From Betaproteobacteria bacterium (GTDB lineage Bacteria; Pseudomonadota; Gammaproteobacteria; Burkholderiales; SG8-41), in NCBI GenBank assembly GCA_023266235.1, contig JAHFRL010000025.1:1-47850 (forward strand): DNA of 47,850 nucleotides, written 5' to 3'. A program made the translations under genes and the position numbers. Numbering within the stretch: position 1 is the first letter of the stretch; each line of letters opens with the position of its first letter. Positions 26,584 to 35,202 of this stretch are shown here, one piece after another. A model generated the notes under the pieces. The model searched no databases. It was not told the DNA's origin and saw only the letters and a list, made by a program, of their open reading frames with translations.

Positions 26584-27576
26584 CTATTGCCGAAACGTCA
26601 GCTCCTGTTTCAGATATCGGACAACCTGATCGCCCAAGTCTTCGGCAAGGCAATCGAACTCGGTAACCTCTTTCGTCGACCGCAGCCAAGTCAGCTGGCG
26701 CTTGGCAAGCTGGCGGGTGGCGGCGATACCCTGCTCGCGCAGCGCGGCAAGGCCGATGGCGCCGTCGAGGTATTGCCACGCCTGGCGGTAGCCGACGCAG
26801 CGCATCGACGGCATCGACAGCTCGAGCGCGTAATCCTCGCGCAGCTTGCGCAGCTCTCCGATCAGGCCGAGCTCGAGCATCGCCTCGAAGCGCGTCGCGA
26901 TGCGGTCATGCAACTCCGCGCGCTCGCTCGGCACCAGCGCAAGCTTGACCGGCGCGTAGGGGAAGTAGACGTATTTCGGTTTCTTCAGAAGGTCCGACAT
27001 CGCCCGGTTGGTGATGTAGAACACCTCGAGTGCGCGCTGAATGCGCTGCGAGTCGGTGGGTTCCAGCCGCGCCGCGGTTATCGGGTCGACGCGTTTTAAC
27101 TCCTTGTGCAGACCTGGCCAGCCGGCTTCGTCCGCCATGGTGTCGATCACCATGCGGATTGCGGGATCGGCTTCGGGCAGCTCGGAGAGTCCCTCGAGGA
27201 GCGTCTTGAAGTAAAGCATGGTGCCGCCGACCAGCAGCGGGATGTTGCCGCGTTCGGTGATCTCGCGCATCAACGCCAGCGCGTCATCGCGAAAGCGCGC
27301 CGCCGAGAAATTCTCATCCGGCTCGATCACGTCGATCAGGTGATGCGGCGCTGCCTTGAGCGTCTCCGCATCGGGCTTGCCGGTGCCGATGTCCATGTGG
27401 CGGTAGACTTGCGCCGAATCGACGCTGATGATTTCGCACGGCAGCTCGCGCACGAGTTCGACCGCGACCCCGGTCTTGCCGCTGGCGGTCGGGCCCATCA
27501 GCAAAATGGCCGGGGGATATTTCTGGCGAGGCGTGAGGCGAGAGGAGAGAGGCGGAAACGCCTTTTTTTGCCGCAA
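26584..27576 (-). CDS. miaA: tRNA dimethylallyltransferase
   Basis: The enzyme adds a dimethylallyl group to A37 of UNN-decoding tRNAs. Walker A GPTASGKTG, the ISVDSAQVYRHMDIGTGKP catalytic segment, LVGGTMLYFKTLLEGLSELP, and the C-terminal YRQAWQYLDG and KRQLTWLR motifs are all present. The start is uncertain. An ATG at 27498 would remove the first beta strand; the TTG at 27576 has AAGGA 7 bases upstream; a GTG at 27612 follows AGGAGAG; the frame stays open to an ATG at 27708 inside mutL. The region of all these starts is inverted array 5, which seems to have replaced the original 5' end. Confidence 0.9.
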   Translation of the reverse strand: MRQKKAFPPLSSRLTPRQKYPPAILLMGPTASGKTGVAVELVRELPCEIISVDSAQVYRHMDIGTGKPDAETLKAAPHHLIDVIEPDENFSAARFRDDALALMREITERGNIPLLVGGTMLYFKTLLEGLSELPEADPAIRMVIDTMADEAGWPGLHKELKRVDPITAARLEPTDSQRIQRALEVFYITNRAMSDLLKKPKYVYFPYAPVKLALVPSERAELHDRIATRFEAMLELGLIGELRKLREDYALELSMPSMRCVGYRQAWQYLDGAIGLAALREQGIAATRQLAKRQLTWLRSTKEVTEFDCLAEDLGDQVVRYLKQELTFRQ

Positions 27577-27633
27577 CTGTCTTTCCTTCTGTTTCCCCCT
27601 TTCTCGTCTCACTTCTCTCCTCTCATGCTTCTT
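27525..27633. repeat. Inverted short-period array 5, overlapping the miaA start
   Basis: The left arm 27525-27558 (GGCGAGGCGTGAGGCGAGAG then GAGAGAGGCGGAAAC) is approximately inverse to the right arm 27591-27630 (GTTTCCCCCTTTCTCGTCTC then ACTTCTCTCCTCTC). Within it, AGGCG-GAAA-CGCCT followed by six T (27550-27569) is an intrinsic-terminator shape on the plus strand, although no plus-strand gene lies upstream. Confidence 0.75.
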
Positions 27634-29405
27634 CACCGGCCTCTCATGAACAGCTTGTCGAGCTCGGCAACGCTGATCTGGTGCCAGGTCGGGCGGCCGT
27701 GGTTGCACTGGCCGGAGCGCTCGGTCGCTTCCATCTCGCGCAGCAGCGCGTTCATTTCATGTATCGTCAGCGCGCGGTTGGCGCGCACCGCGGCGTGGCA
27801 CGCCATCGTCGCGAGCAACTCGTTCTGGCGTTCGGTGAGCACGCGGCTTGCGCCGAATTCGCGGATCTCCGCCAGCACGTCGCGCGCAAGTTCGCCGGCG
27901 TCGGCGTCCTTCAACGCAACCGGCACGCCGCGCACCGCGAGCGAAGTCGGCGACAGCGCCGCGATCTCGAAGCCGATTGTGGCGAGCGTTTCGGCATGAT
28001 CTTCGGCGGTCGCGACGTCGATGCGCTCGGCGTTGAACACCACCGGGATCAGCAGCGGCTGCATCGCGATGCGGTCGGCGTCGAGCTGGGTCTTGAGTTT
28101 TTCGTAAACGATGCGCTCGTGCGCGGCGTGCATGTCGACAATCACCAGCCCATGCTCGTTCTGCGCGAGGATGTAAATGCCGCGGAGTTGCGCCAGAGCA
28201 TATCCCAGCGCGGGAATTTGCGCGCTCGTTTCCGCGAGCGGCGGCAGTTCGGCAGCGGGTTGCGCCGCAGCGGCAAGCGCCGCGTGCTCGCGTCCAAACA
28301 ATGTTTCATAAACGGCTGCCGGCTGGGCGACGCCGAGCGGCATCGTGTGCTGGGTTGCGAAGAATGGCGCCGCCGACGGCCGGGTCATCGCCGGAATGCT
28401 GTCCGCTGCACTGCCGGCAACCGACCCCGCAAGCGCGCGGCTCACCGCGTGGAAGACGAACTGGTGTATCGCCTGCGAATCGCGAAAGCGCACTTCGCTC
28501 TTGGTCGGATGCACGTTGACGTCCACCCGCGCCGGGTCGAGCTCGACAAACAGCACGAATGCCGGATGGCGGTCGTGGTGCAGCACGTCCTGATAGGCCT
28601 GGCGCAGCGCGTGGGCGAGCACTTTGTCGCGCACGAAACGGCCGTTGACGAAGCAGTACTGGGCATCGCGCGCGCCGCGTGCCGCCGCGGGCAAACCCAC
28701 CAGCCCGCTCAGACGCAGCCCGGTGCTGTGCGCGTCGACCGCAATCGCGGCGGCGGCAAACTCGTCGCCGAGCACGGCGCTGATGCGCTGCCCGGCGTCC
28801 TGCGGCTTGAGATGCCATTGCGCGCGGCCGTTGTGCTGCAGCCGGAACGCGATTTCAGGCCGCGCCAGCGCGATGCGCCTGAAGACTTCGTCGCAATGCG
28901 CGTATTCGGTGGCTTCCGATTTCAGGAACTTGCGGCGCGCCGGCGTGTTGAAATACAGATCGCGCACTTCGACGCTGGTGCCGGGATCGTGCGCTGCAGG
29001 CTTGGGGTCCGAGACCGCGCCGCCCTCGGCTGCGATCGACCACGCGTGCTTCGAGCCATGCGTGCGGCTGGTCAGCGTCACGCTGGCGACGGCGGCGATG
29101 CTCGCCAGCGCTTCACCGCGGAAACCGAGGCTCGCGATGCGCTCGAGGTCGTCGAGCGTCGCGATCTTGCTCGTCGCATGACGCGCCAGCGCCAGCGGCA
29201 GATCCGCTTTGCTTACGCCGTGGCCGTCGTCGCTGACTTTGAGCAGCCTGGCGCCGCCGCTCGCGAGTTGCACGCTGATGTCGCGCGCGCCGGCATCGAG
29301 GCTGTTTTCGAGCAATTCCTTGAGCGCGGCCGCAGGGCGCTCCACGACTTCGCCGGCGGCAATCTGGTTGATCAGCAGGTCGGGCAGTACGCGAATGGCA
29401 GCCAT
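27633..29405 (-). CDS. mutL: DNA mismatch repair protein MutL (endonuclease type)
   Basis: A 590-residue protein. GHKL ATPase motifs are INQIAAGEVVERPAAALKEL, DDGHGV and LGFRGEALASI, with the SxxR-type ATP lid following. The C-terminal domain has DMHAAHERIVYE (residues about 432-443), which fits the endonuclease metal motif DQHAxxExxxxE with Met in place of Gln, plus ACHAAVRA and QCNHGRPTW. It is therefore predicted to nick DNA itself and not rely on MutH. The ATG at 29405 matches family starts and is preceded by a TATAAT only 5 bp away, with no ribosome site. Confidence 0.96.
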   Translation of the reverse strand: MAAIRVLPDLLINQIAAGEVVERPAAALKELLENSLDAGARDISVQLASGGARLLKVSDDGHGVSKADLPLALARHATSKIATLDDLERIASLGFRGEALASIAAVASVTLTSRTHGSKHAWSIAAEGGAVSDPKPAAHDPGTSVEVRDLYFNTPARRKFLKSEATEYAHCDEVFRRIALARPEIAFRLQHNGRAQWHLKPQDAGQRISAVLGDEFAAAAIAVDAHSTGLRLSGLVGLPAAARGARDAQYCFVNGRFVRDKVLAHALRQAYQDVLHHDRHPAFVLFVELDPARVDVNVHPTKSEVRFRDSQAIHQFVFHAVSRALAGSVAGSAADSIPAMTRPSAAPFFATQHTMPLGVAQPAAVYETLFGREHAALAAAAQPAAELPPLAETSAQIPALGYALAQLRGIYILAQNEHGLVIVDMHAAHERIVYEKLKTQLDADRIAMQPLLIPVVFNAERIDVATAEDHAETLATIGFEIAALSPTSLAVRGVPVALKDADAGELARDVLAEIREFGASRVLTERQNELLATMACHAAVRANRALTIHEMNALLREMEATERSGQCNHGRPTWHQISVAELDKLFMRGR

Positions 29406-29410
29406 GGAAA

Positions 29411-29416
29411 ATTATA
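29411..29416 (-). promoter_or_regulatory. mutL: mutL -10 element, predicted leaderless start
   Basis: The minus strand reads AAGTTATAATTTTCC then ATGG. The perfect TATAAT predicts a start within one base of the ATG. The -35 position (TCAAAC) is poor and overlaps the FNR-type site. Confidence 0.4.
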
Positions 29417-29435
29417 ACTTGAATCCATGCGGAGT

Positions 29436-29449
29436 TTGATTTACATCAA
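29436..29449. promoter_or_regulatory. FNR/Anr-type binding site
   Basis: TTGAT-TTAC-ATCAA is an exact match to the FNR consensus TTGATnnnnATCAA. It is centred about 39 bp upstream of the predicted mutL start and about 185 bp upstream of the predicted pntA start. Confidence 0.6.
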
Positions 29450-29450
29450 C

Positions 29451-29467
29451 CCCCAGCTTGGCTGGGG
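29451..29467. other. Perfect hairpin beside the FNR-type site
   Basis: CCCCAGC-TTG-GCTGGGG is a perfect 7-bp inverted repeat with a 3-base loop, starting one base after the FNR-type site. It could be a protein site or a terminator stem; no T-run follows on either strand. Confidence 0.45.
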
Positions 29468-29611
29468 TCATTACAGTGCGCAAGTCCCGACCGTCGCTCC
29501 CATCAATAGTGCTTTCGGTACCGCATTCCGAGCCACCAGACCTGCCAGCGCGGGGAGGGTTTTCATACTGATCGGGCTCATGTCAAGGCGGCACGGGTTT
29601 CGCGGTCGCCT

Positions 29612-29620
29612 TGTTATAAT
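29612..29620 (+). promoter_or_regulatory. pntA: Extended -10 promoter of pntAB
   Basis: TGTTATAAT is a perfect extended -10 element (TGnTATAAT), about 38 bp before the pntA ATG. The -35 is not recognisable, as often in extended -10 promoters. Confidence 0.5.
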
Positions 29621-29658
29621 CGACTGTCAACATCCGTAGTAATAAACAAGGGGGATTC

Positions 29659-31242
29659 ATGCCTCAGGTCATAGGCGTACCGAAAGAGACGGCGGCCGGC
29701 GAAAAGCGCGTTGCCACCGTGCCCGAAGTCGTTGAAAAACTCATCAAGCTGGGTTTCAAGGTTGCCGTGGAATCCGGCGCCGGAGACGCGGCGAATTTCA
29801 GCGATGATGTCTACCGTGCCGCAGGTGCCGGGATTGTCGAAGGGGCGGCCAAGCTGTGGTCCGCGTCCGACATCGTCTTCAAGGTGCGCGGTCCGACTGC
29901 GGAAGAAATCGGCCTGATGCGCGAAGGCGGCACGCTGGTCAGCTTCATCTGGCCGGCGCAGAACCCCGATCTGCTGAAACAACTCGCGGCGAAGAAGGCC
30001 ACCGTGCTGGCAATGGACAGCGTGCCGCGCATCTCGCGCGCACAGAAGCTGGACGCGCTCTCCTCGATGGCCAACATTGCCGGCTACCGCGCCGTCATCG
30101 AAGCGGCGCATCACTTCGGCCGTTTCTTCACCGGCCAGATCACGGCTGCGGGCAAGGTGCCGCCGGCCAAGGTTTTCGTCATCGGCGCAGGTGTTGCGGG
30201 GTTGGCTGCCATCGGCACGGCCTCGGGCCTGGGGGCCATCGTGCGCGCCAATGACACGCGCCCCGAAGTGGGCGATCAGGTCAAATCCATGGGCGGCGAG
30301 TTCGTCACCGTGGATTATGAGGAAGAAGGCAGCGGCGTCGGCGGTTATGCCAAGGTCATGAGCGAGGGTTTCCTCAAGGCACAGGCCGAGGTTTTCGCCA
30401 GGCAGGCGAAGGAAGTGGACATCATCATCACTACCGCGCTCATTCCGGGCAAGCCGGCGCCCAAGCTGATCACCGCCGAAATGGTGAGGTCGATGAAACC
30501 GGGCAGCGTCATCGTCGACATGGCTGCGGAGCAGGGCGGCAACTGCGAACTGACCGTGCCGCACCAGGTGACCGTGAAGCACGGCGTGACCATCATCGGC
30601 TACAGCGACCTGCCGAGCCGCCTGGCGAAGCAGTCGAGCACGCTGTATGCGACCAACCTGTTCCGGCTGACCGAGGAGCTGTGCAAGACCAAGGACGGCA
30701 TCATCAACGTCAACATGGAAGACGAGGTGCTGCGCGGCACCACGGTGGTGAAGGAGGGCAACATTACATGGCCGCCACCGGCGCCAAAACTTTCAGCTGC
30801 ACCGGCGGCAGCGGCCAAGCCAGCGGTGGTACCGGCGAAGGCGCAGGGTGGGCATGGCAAGAGCGGCGCGCCCGCCTCGGGTCGCAGCACAGCGATTATT
30901 TTCGGCGTGGCGGCGCTCGCGTTCTGGTTCATCGGCAACAGTGCGCCCGGAGCATTCCTCGGCCACTTCACCGTTTTCGTGCTGGCCTGTTTCGTGGGTT
31001 ACATGGTGGTCTGGAACGTCACCCCCGCCCTGCACACGCCGCTGATGAGCGTCACCAATGCGATCAGCAGCATCATTGCCATCGGAGCGCTGGTGCAGAT
31101 TGCGCCGCCGATCGAAGGGGGGCTCGCCCGGCCGGAAGACTGGATACACTGGCTCGCGGTGGCTGGAATCGCGCTCACCGCGATCAACATGATCGGCGGC
31201 TTCGCCGTAACCCAGCGCATGCTGGCGATGTTCCGCAAATAA
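29659..31242 (+). CDS. pntA: NAD(P) transhydrogenase subunit alpha
   Basis: A 527-residue proton-translocating transhydrogenase alpha subunit (E. coli-type single chain). The NAD-binding domain I (residues 1-370) has the alanine-dehydrogenase-like start [19 protein letters not shown], the dinucleotide fold [15 protein letters not shown], and the RQD-loop region further on. An Ala/Pro/Lys-rich linker (about 375-410) leads to four membrane helices (about 415-525). It reduces NADP+ with NADH using proton-motive force at the inner membrane. AAGGGGG lies before the ATG; pntB follows after 12 bp. Confidence 0.96.
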   Translation: MPQVIGVPKETAAGEKRVATVPEVVEKLIKLGFKVAVESGAGDAANFSDDVYRAAGAGIVEGAAKLWSASDIVFKVRGPTAEEIGLMREGGTLVSFIWPAQNPDLLKQLAAKKATVLAMDSVPRISRAQKLDALSSMANIAGYRAVIEAAHHFGRFFTGQITAAGKVPPAKVFVIGAGVAGLAAIGTASGLGAIVRANDTRPEVGDQVKSMGGEFVTVDYEEEGSGVGGYAKVMSEGFLKAQAEVFARQAKEVDIIITTALIPGKPAPKLITAEMVRSMKPGSVIVDMAAEQGGNCELTVPHQVTVKHGVTIIGYSDLPSRLAKQSSTLYATNLFRLTEELCKTKDGIINVNMEDEVLRGTTVVKEGNITWPPPAPKLSAAPAAAAKPAVVPAKAQGGHGKSGAPASGRSTAIIFGVAALAFWFIGNSAPGAFLGHFTVFVLACFVGYMVVWNVTPALHTPLMSVTNAISSIIAIGALVQIAPPIEGGLARPEDWIHWLAVAGIALTAINMIGGFAVTQRMLAMFRK

Positions 31243-31254
31243 GGGAGACGATTC

Positions 31255-32673
31255 GTGTCTGAAAGTCTGGCAACGGTTTCCTATATCGGAGCGACGATTC
31301 TTTTCATCCTCAGCCTCGGCGGCCTCTCCAATCCGGAGAGCTCGCGCCGCGGCAATCTCTACGGCATGATCGGCATGACCATTGCCGTGCTGGCGACGGT
31401 CTCCGGGCCCCGCGTCACGGCGGCCGGCATTCCGTGGATCATCGGCTGCATGGTGGTGGGCGGCAGCATCGGGCTTTACGCCTCCCGCATCGTGAAAATG
31501 ACCCAGATGCCGGAACTGGTTGCGCTGATGCACAGCCTGGTCGGTCTCGCGGCCATGCTGGTCGGATTCGCGAATTACATCGACCCCGCAGCGTCGGCCC
31601 ATGCCACGGGGGCGGAGAAGGCCATCCATGAGATCGAGATCTACATCGGCATCCTGATCGGTGCAGTGACCTTCTCCGGCTCGGTGATCGCCTTTGGCAA
31701 GCTCTCGGGCAAGATCGGCGGCAAGCCGATGCTCCTGCCCGCGCGTCATTGGATGAATCTCGCGGGCCTGCTGATTGTCATCTACTTCGGGCGCCAGTTT
31801 TTGCAAGTTGGATCGGTGACCGACGGCATGACCGCGCTGGTCGTGATGTCCGTGATCGCGCTGCTGTTCGGCATCCACATGGTGATGGCGATCGGCGGCG
31901 CCGACATGCCGGTGGTGATATCGATGCTGAACAGCTACTCCGGTTGGGCAGCCGCGGCCACGGGCTTCATGCTCAATAACGATCTGCTGATCGTCACTGG
32001 CGCGCTGGTGGGTTCGAGCGGCGCCATCCTCTCCTACATCATGTGCCGCGCGATGAACCGCCACTTCATCGCCGTGATCGCGGGCGGATTCGGCACCGGG
32101 GGCGGCATGCCCGCGGCGGCCAGCGGCGGTGCGCAGCCGGCGGGCGAGGTAGTGCCGATCCTTGCCGCGGCGACGGCGGAATTGTTGCGCGAAGCCAAGA
32201 ACGTGATCATCGTGCCGGGCTACGGCATGGCGGTGGCGCAGGCCCAGCATTCGGTGTACGAGATCACCCGGCACCTGCGCGAGAAAGGCGTCAATGTGCG
32301 CTTCGGCATTCACCCGGTTGCCGGCCGCATGCCCGGTCACATGAACGTGCTGCTGGCCGAGGCCAAAGTGCCCTACGACATCGTGTTCGAGATGGACGAG
32401 CTCAACGAGGATTTCCCGAATACCGACGTCGCCATGGTCATCGGCGCCAACGACATCGTGAATCCGGCGGCCCAGGAGGACCCGACCAGCCCAATTGCCG
32501 GCATGCCGGTGCTGGAAGTGTGGAAGGCCAAGACCTCGATCATGATGAAGCGCAGCATGGCCTCCGGCTATGCGGGCGTCGATAATCCGCTCTTCTACAA
32601 AGAGAACAATCGCATGCTGTTTGGCGATGCGAAGAAGATGCTGGACGAAGTGCTCGTCGCGCTCAAGGCCTGA
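31255..32673 (+). CDS. pntB: NAD(P) transhydrogenase subunit beta
   Basis: A 472-residue subunit starting with GTG after AAGGGAGACG. The first half (to about residue 265) is a run of membrane helices forming the proton channel with PntA. The second half is the NADP(H)-binding domain III, with [33 protein letters not shown] and [11 protein letters not shown]. The terminal segment is [17 protein letters not shown]. Length and motifs are complete. Confidence 0.96.
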   Translation: MSESLATVSYIGATILFILSLGGLSNPESSRRGNLYGMIGMTIAVLATVSGPRVTAAGIPWIIGCMVVGGSIGLYASRIVKMTQMPELVALMHSLVGLAAMLVGFANYIDPAASAHATGAEKAIHEIEIYIGILIGAVTFSGSVIAFGKLSGKIGGKPMLLPARHWMNLAGLLIVIYFGRQFLQVGSVTDGMTALVVMSVIALLFGIHMVMAIGGADMPVVISMLNSYSGWAAAATGFMLNNDLLIVTGALVGSSGAILSYIMCRAMNRHFIAVIAGGFGTGGGMPAAASGGAQPAGEVVPILAAATAELLREAKNVIIVPGYGMAVAQAQHSVYEITRHLREKGVNVRFGIHPVAGRMPGHMNVLLAEAKVPYDIVFEMDELNEDFPNTDVAMVIGANDIVNPAAQEDPTSPIAGMPVLEVWKAKTSIMMKRSMASGYAGVDNPLFYKENNRMLFGDAKKMLDEVLVALKA

Positions 32674-32690
32674 ACGCCGACGGACGCCGC

Positions 32691-32762
32691 ATGCCCATTC
32701 TCGAAATGGACAAGGCCAAAACCGAGATGGTGGTCAAGCGCTCGGGTGCAAGGGTCGATTGA
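32691..32762 (+). pseudogene. C-terminal fragment of a second pntB
   Basis: An ATG-to-TGA frame of 23 codons reads MPILEMDKAKTEMVVKRSGA and then RVD. It aligns with [19 protein letters not shown] of the adjacent PntB (11 of the first 18 residues identical), including the following GVD. The differences (MDKAKTEMVVKRS) suggest a different PntB subfamily, not a fresh duplication. It lies 17 bp after the pntB stop and is too short to function. Confidence 0.6.
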
Positions 32763-32815
32763 CGCGGAAACGCGGTCGCCGCCGGCGCTTGCACTGCACC
32801 CGGGGTAAGTCGACT

Positions 32816-33394
32816 CTATTTTGGGCCGATTCCGAGCATTGCTTTTTTTAAATCGGGATCCCGGGGCCGCTCGCCGATCCACATGCGCAGCAGAGCCTGG
32901 TTGAAGTCGGTGCCGGGAATGCGTTCCTTCTCCTCGCCGTTGACGCGGACGATGGTGCCGAGCTGCGGCACATAATCAATCACGATCTGCGCCCCTTCTT
33001 TTACCTCGCGCAGCGTTTCGAAAATTGCGTTGAACCTCTGTATGCGCGATTCGAGCGGCAACCGCTCTTCAGGCGTCAACGTTTCATGCAGGGCATCGTT
33101 TGTCGAGGAGACGAGCTGGTCGGCGCTCAGGTCGCGCAACATGTGCAGAAACAGGCGCCGTGGTCGATCGTCGCGCAAAATCGTTTCGCCATTGTCCATC
33201 TTGGCGGGCAGGTACAACGCGGCGACGTAGACTTTGAAGATGAGGCGCACGCGTACTCCCGCGCCGTTGAGCACCAGCTCGGGCCCATCGGCGCCAATCC
33301 GGGTGCGTTCCGGCACGTTGACGCCTTCGACCTCGGCGGCGGATGCGGCGGCGCTCAGCAACAGCGCGGCCCATGCCAAGCGCATGGCGGGCAT
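32816..33394 (-). CDS. Chalcone-isomerase-like exported protein
   Basis: A 192-residue protein with a cleavable signal peptide (cut near AASAAEVEG). The mature part, with ELVLNGAGVRVRLIFKVYVAALYLP and WIGERPRDPDLKKAMLG, matches the bacterial chalcone-isomerase-like family; these are periplasmic proteins of unclear, non-flavonoid function. Its ATG overlaps the amidase stop (TAATG), so it is coupled to cell-wall hydrolase expression. The frame stays open far upstream through the amidase gene, but only this part carries family sequence. Confidence 0.85.
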   Translation of the reverse strand: MPAMRLAWAALLLSAAASAAEVEGVNVPERTRIGADGPELVLNGAGVRVRLIFKVYVAALYLPAKMDNGETILRDDRPRRLFLHMLRDLSADQLVSSTNDALHETLTPEERLPLESRIQRFNAIFETLREVKEGAQIVIDYVPQLGTIVRVNGEEKERIPGTDFNQALLRMWIGERPRDPDLKKAMLGIGPK

Positions 33395-34722
33395 TACGGG
33401 TTGACGGCTATGCGCGAGCGTGCCAGCGGCGGATTTTGCGCGAAATAACGCTTGATGCCGGACAGGATCGCCTCCGCCATTTTTTCCTGATAGGCCTCGT
33501 CTTTCAGCTTTTTCTCCTCGTCCGGGTTGCTGATGAACGCGGTCTCGACCAGGATCGACGGGATATCGGGCGCTTTGAGCACCGCGAAGCCGGCCTGTTC
33601 GACCGACGCTTTGTGCAGTGCGTTGATTTCGCCGAGTTCGCCCAGCACCGATTTGGCGAGCTTCAGGCTGTCGTTGATGGTCGCGGTCTGCGACAGATCG
33701 AGCAGCGTCTGCTTCAGGTACGGGTCGGATACGTCGAGGTTGACGCCGCCGATCAGGTCGGCCTCGTTTTCCTTCTTCGCGAGCCAGCGCGCGGCGGCCG
33801 AGGTGGCGCCGCTTTCCGACAGCGCGAACACCGACGAGCCGCGCGCATGCGGCTTGATGAAGGCGTCGGCGTGGACCGACACGAACAGGTCGGCGTTGAC
33901 GCGGCGCGCTTTCTGCACCCGCAACTGCAGCGGGATGAAATAGTCGCCGTCGCGCGTCAGCACCGCGCGCATGTTCGGCTCCTGGTCGATCATCGCCTTG
34001 AGTTTGCGCGCGATCGCGAGCGTCACGTCTTTCTCGTAAGTGCCGCGGCGGCCTTTGGCGCCGGGGTCCTCGCCGCCGTGGCCGGCGTCGATCGCGACCA
34101 CGATCAGCCGCTGGCTGTCGGGCTTGCCGGCGCGCGCCCCGGTTTTGGGCGCGGCTTCGGGCGTCGGGCGCGCAGTTTCGGCCGGCGCGGTTGCGATGGT
34201 TGCGGCCGGCTTGCCGTCGATCGTCGCCGGCGGCGCGGCTTGGGATTTTTCGAGCAGCGCGAGCAGCGGGTCGACCGCCTGCGCCGGGTAGATGTCGAGC
34301 ACCAGCCGGTGGCCATACTCGGCGATCGGGCGCAGCGTGAATACTTCGGGCCTGGCTTCGGCTTTGAGGTCGAAGACGAGGCGCACCGTACCGGGTCTGA
34401 AACGCCCGACGCGCACCGCTTTCACGTACGGATCGCCGGCGCCAATTTTCCCGGCCAGCTCCTCGATGGCGGGGGTGACCGCGATGTCTTCGAGATCGAG
34501 CACCAGCCGGTCGGGATTCCTGAGTTGCAGCACCTGATGCTTGATCGGTACTGCCGACTCGAGCGTGATGCGCGTGTAGTCTTGCGCCGGCCACACGCGC
34601 GTCGAAGTCACCTGGGTTGCCGCCGGCGCCGCGCCGGGCAGCAACAGCAGGCTCAGGAGCAGGAATCCCGAGCATAAAGAAAGACCGTGCCGGGCGGCTG
34701 CCCGGGCGTAAAGCTGCTTCAC
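33394..34722 (-). CDS. amiC: N-acetylmuramoyl-L-alanine amidase with AMIN domain
   Basis: A protein of about 442 residues that cleaves the amide bond between MurNAc and the stem peptide in the periplasm during septum splitting. A signal peptide precedes the AMIN domain (about 40-140, peptidoglycan/septum targeting) and a Pro/Ala-rich linker. The catalytic domain has AIDAGHGGEDPGA (zinc His), SVHADAF (zinc His), and ILVETAFISNPDEE (catalytic Glu). No ATG is available: a GTG at 34722 overlaps the tsaE stop (GTGA), and a TTG at 34743 after GGAGG is the alternative. Confidence 0.93.
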   Translation of the reverse strand: MKQLYARAAARHGLSLCSGFLLLSLLLLPGAAPAATQVTSTRVWPAQDYTRITLESAVPIKHQVLQLRNPDRLVLDLEDIAVTPAIEELAGKIGAGDPYVKAVRVGRFRPGTVRLVFDLKAEARPEVFTLRPIAEYGHRLVLDIYPAQAVDPLLALLEKSQAAPPATIDGKPAATIATAPAETARPTPEAAPKTGARAGKPDSQRLIVVAIDAGHGGEDPGAKGRRGTYEKDVTLAIARKLKAMIDQEPNMRAVLTRDGDYFIPLQLRVQKARRVNADLFVSVHADAFIKPHARGSSVFALSESGATSAAARWLAKKENEADLIGGVNLDVSDPYLKQTLLDLSQTATINDSLKLAKSVLGELGEINALHKASVEQAGFAVLKAPDIPSILVETAFISNPDEEKKLKDEAYQEKMAEAILSGIKRYFAQNPPLARSRIAVNP

Positions 34723-35171
34723 TGATGCAGCCGCTTTAAACAATTTCTACCAGCCTCCGTGTATGCGCTGAGCGTGACGTTGCGTCCGCTGCCGGCGACT
34801 TCCAGCGCGATCCTCACATCCGGTGCGGGCAATTGCCCTCCGGCTTTTTCCGGCCATTCGACGAGACACACGGACTCTGGATTGAAGTAATCGCGAAAGC
34901 CCGCGTCCACCCATTCGTCGGAACGGTTGAACCGATAAAAATCAAAGTGATACAAGTATAACTTAGAAACCGTGTAAGGTTCAAGCAGGGTAAAGGTCGG
35001 GCTTTTGACCCGTTCTGCGACCCCCAGAGCGCGCAAAACGCCGCGCGCCAGCGTGGTTTTGCCGGCGCCGAGGTCGCCGCTGAGATAAATCACCATTCCC
35101 GGCCGCAGACCGCGCGCGAGTTCGCCGCCGAGCGCGAGCGTATTGGCCTCGGCGACGAGGAAACGTGTCAT
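34719..35171 (-). CDS. tsaE: tRNA threonylcarbamoyladenosine biosynthesis ATPase TsaE
   Basis: A roughly 150-residue P-loop ATPase that supports TsaB/TsaD in making t6A37 of tRNA. Walker A GDLGAGKTTLARG, KSPTFTLLEPY, and LYHFDFYRF are standard; VEWPEKAG follows. The ATG at 35171 (MTRFLVAEA) matches usual starts. An in-frame ATG at 35204 would overlap the first codon of queG on the other strand. The stop is fused to the start of the amidase gene, a common tsaE-amiC arrangement. Confidence 0.94.
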   Translation of the reverse strand: MTRFLVAEANTLALGGELARGLRPGMVIYLSGDLGAGKTTLARGVLRALGVAERVKSPTFTLLEPYTVSKLYLYHFDFYRFNRSDEWVDAGFRDYFNPESVCLVEWPEKAGGQLPAPDVRIALEVAGSGRNVTLSAYTEAGRNCLKRLHQ

Positions 35172-35202
35172 TTGCGCCAGCGGCTGTTTATGATTGGAAG
35201 CC

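Noticed and set aside
32816..34675. A 619-codon minus-strand frame
   Set aside because: Only its last 192 codons carry family sequence (chalcone-isomerase-like); the rest is an alternate frame of the amidase gene.
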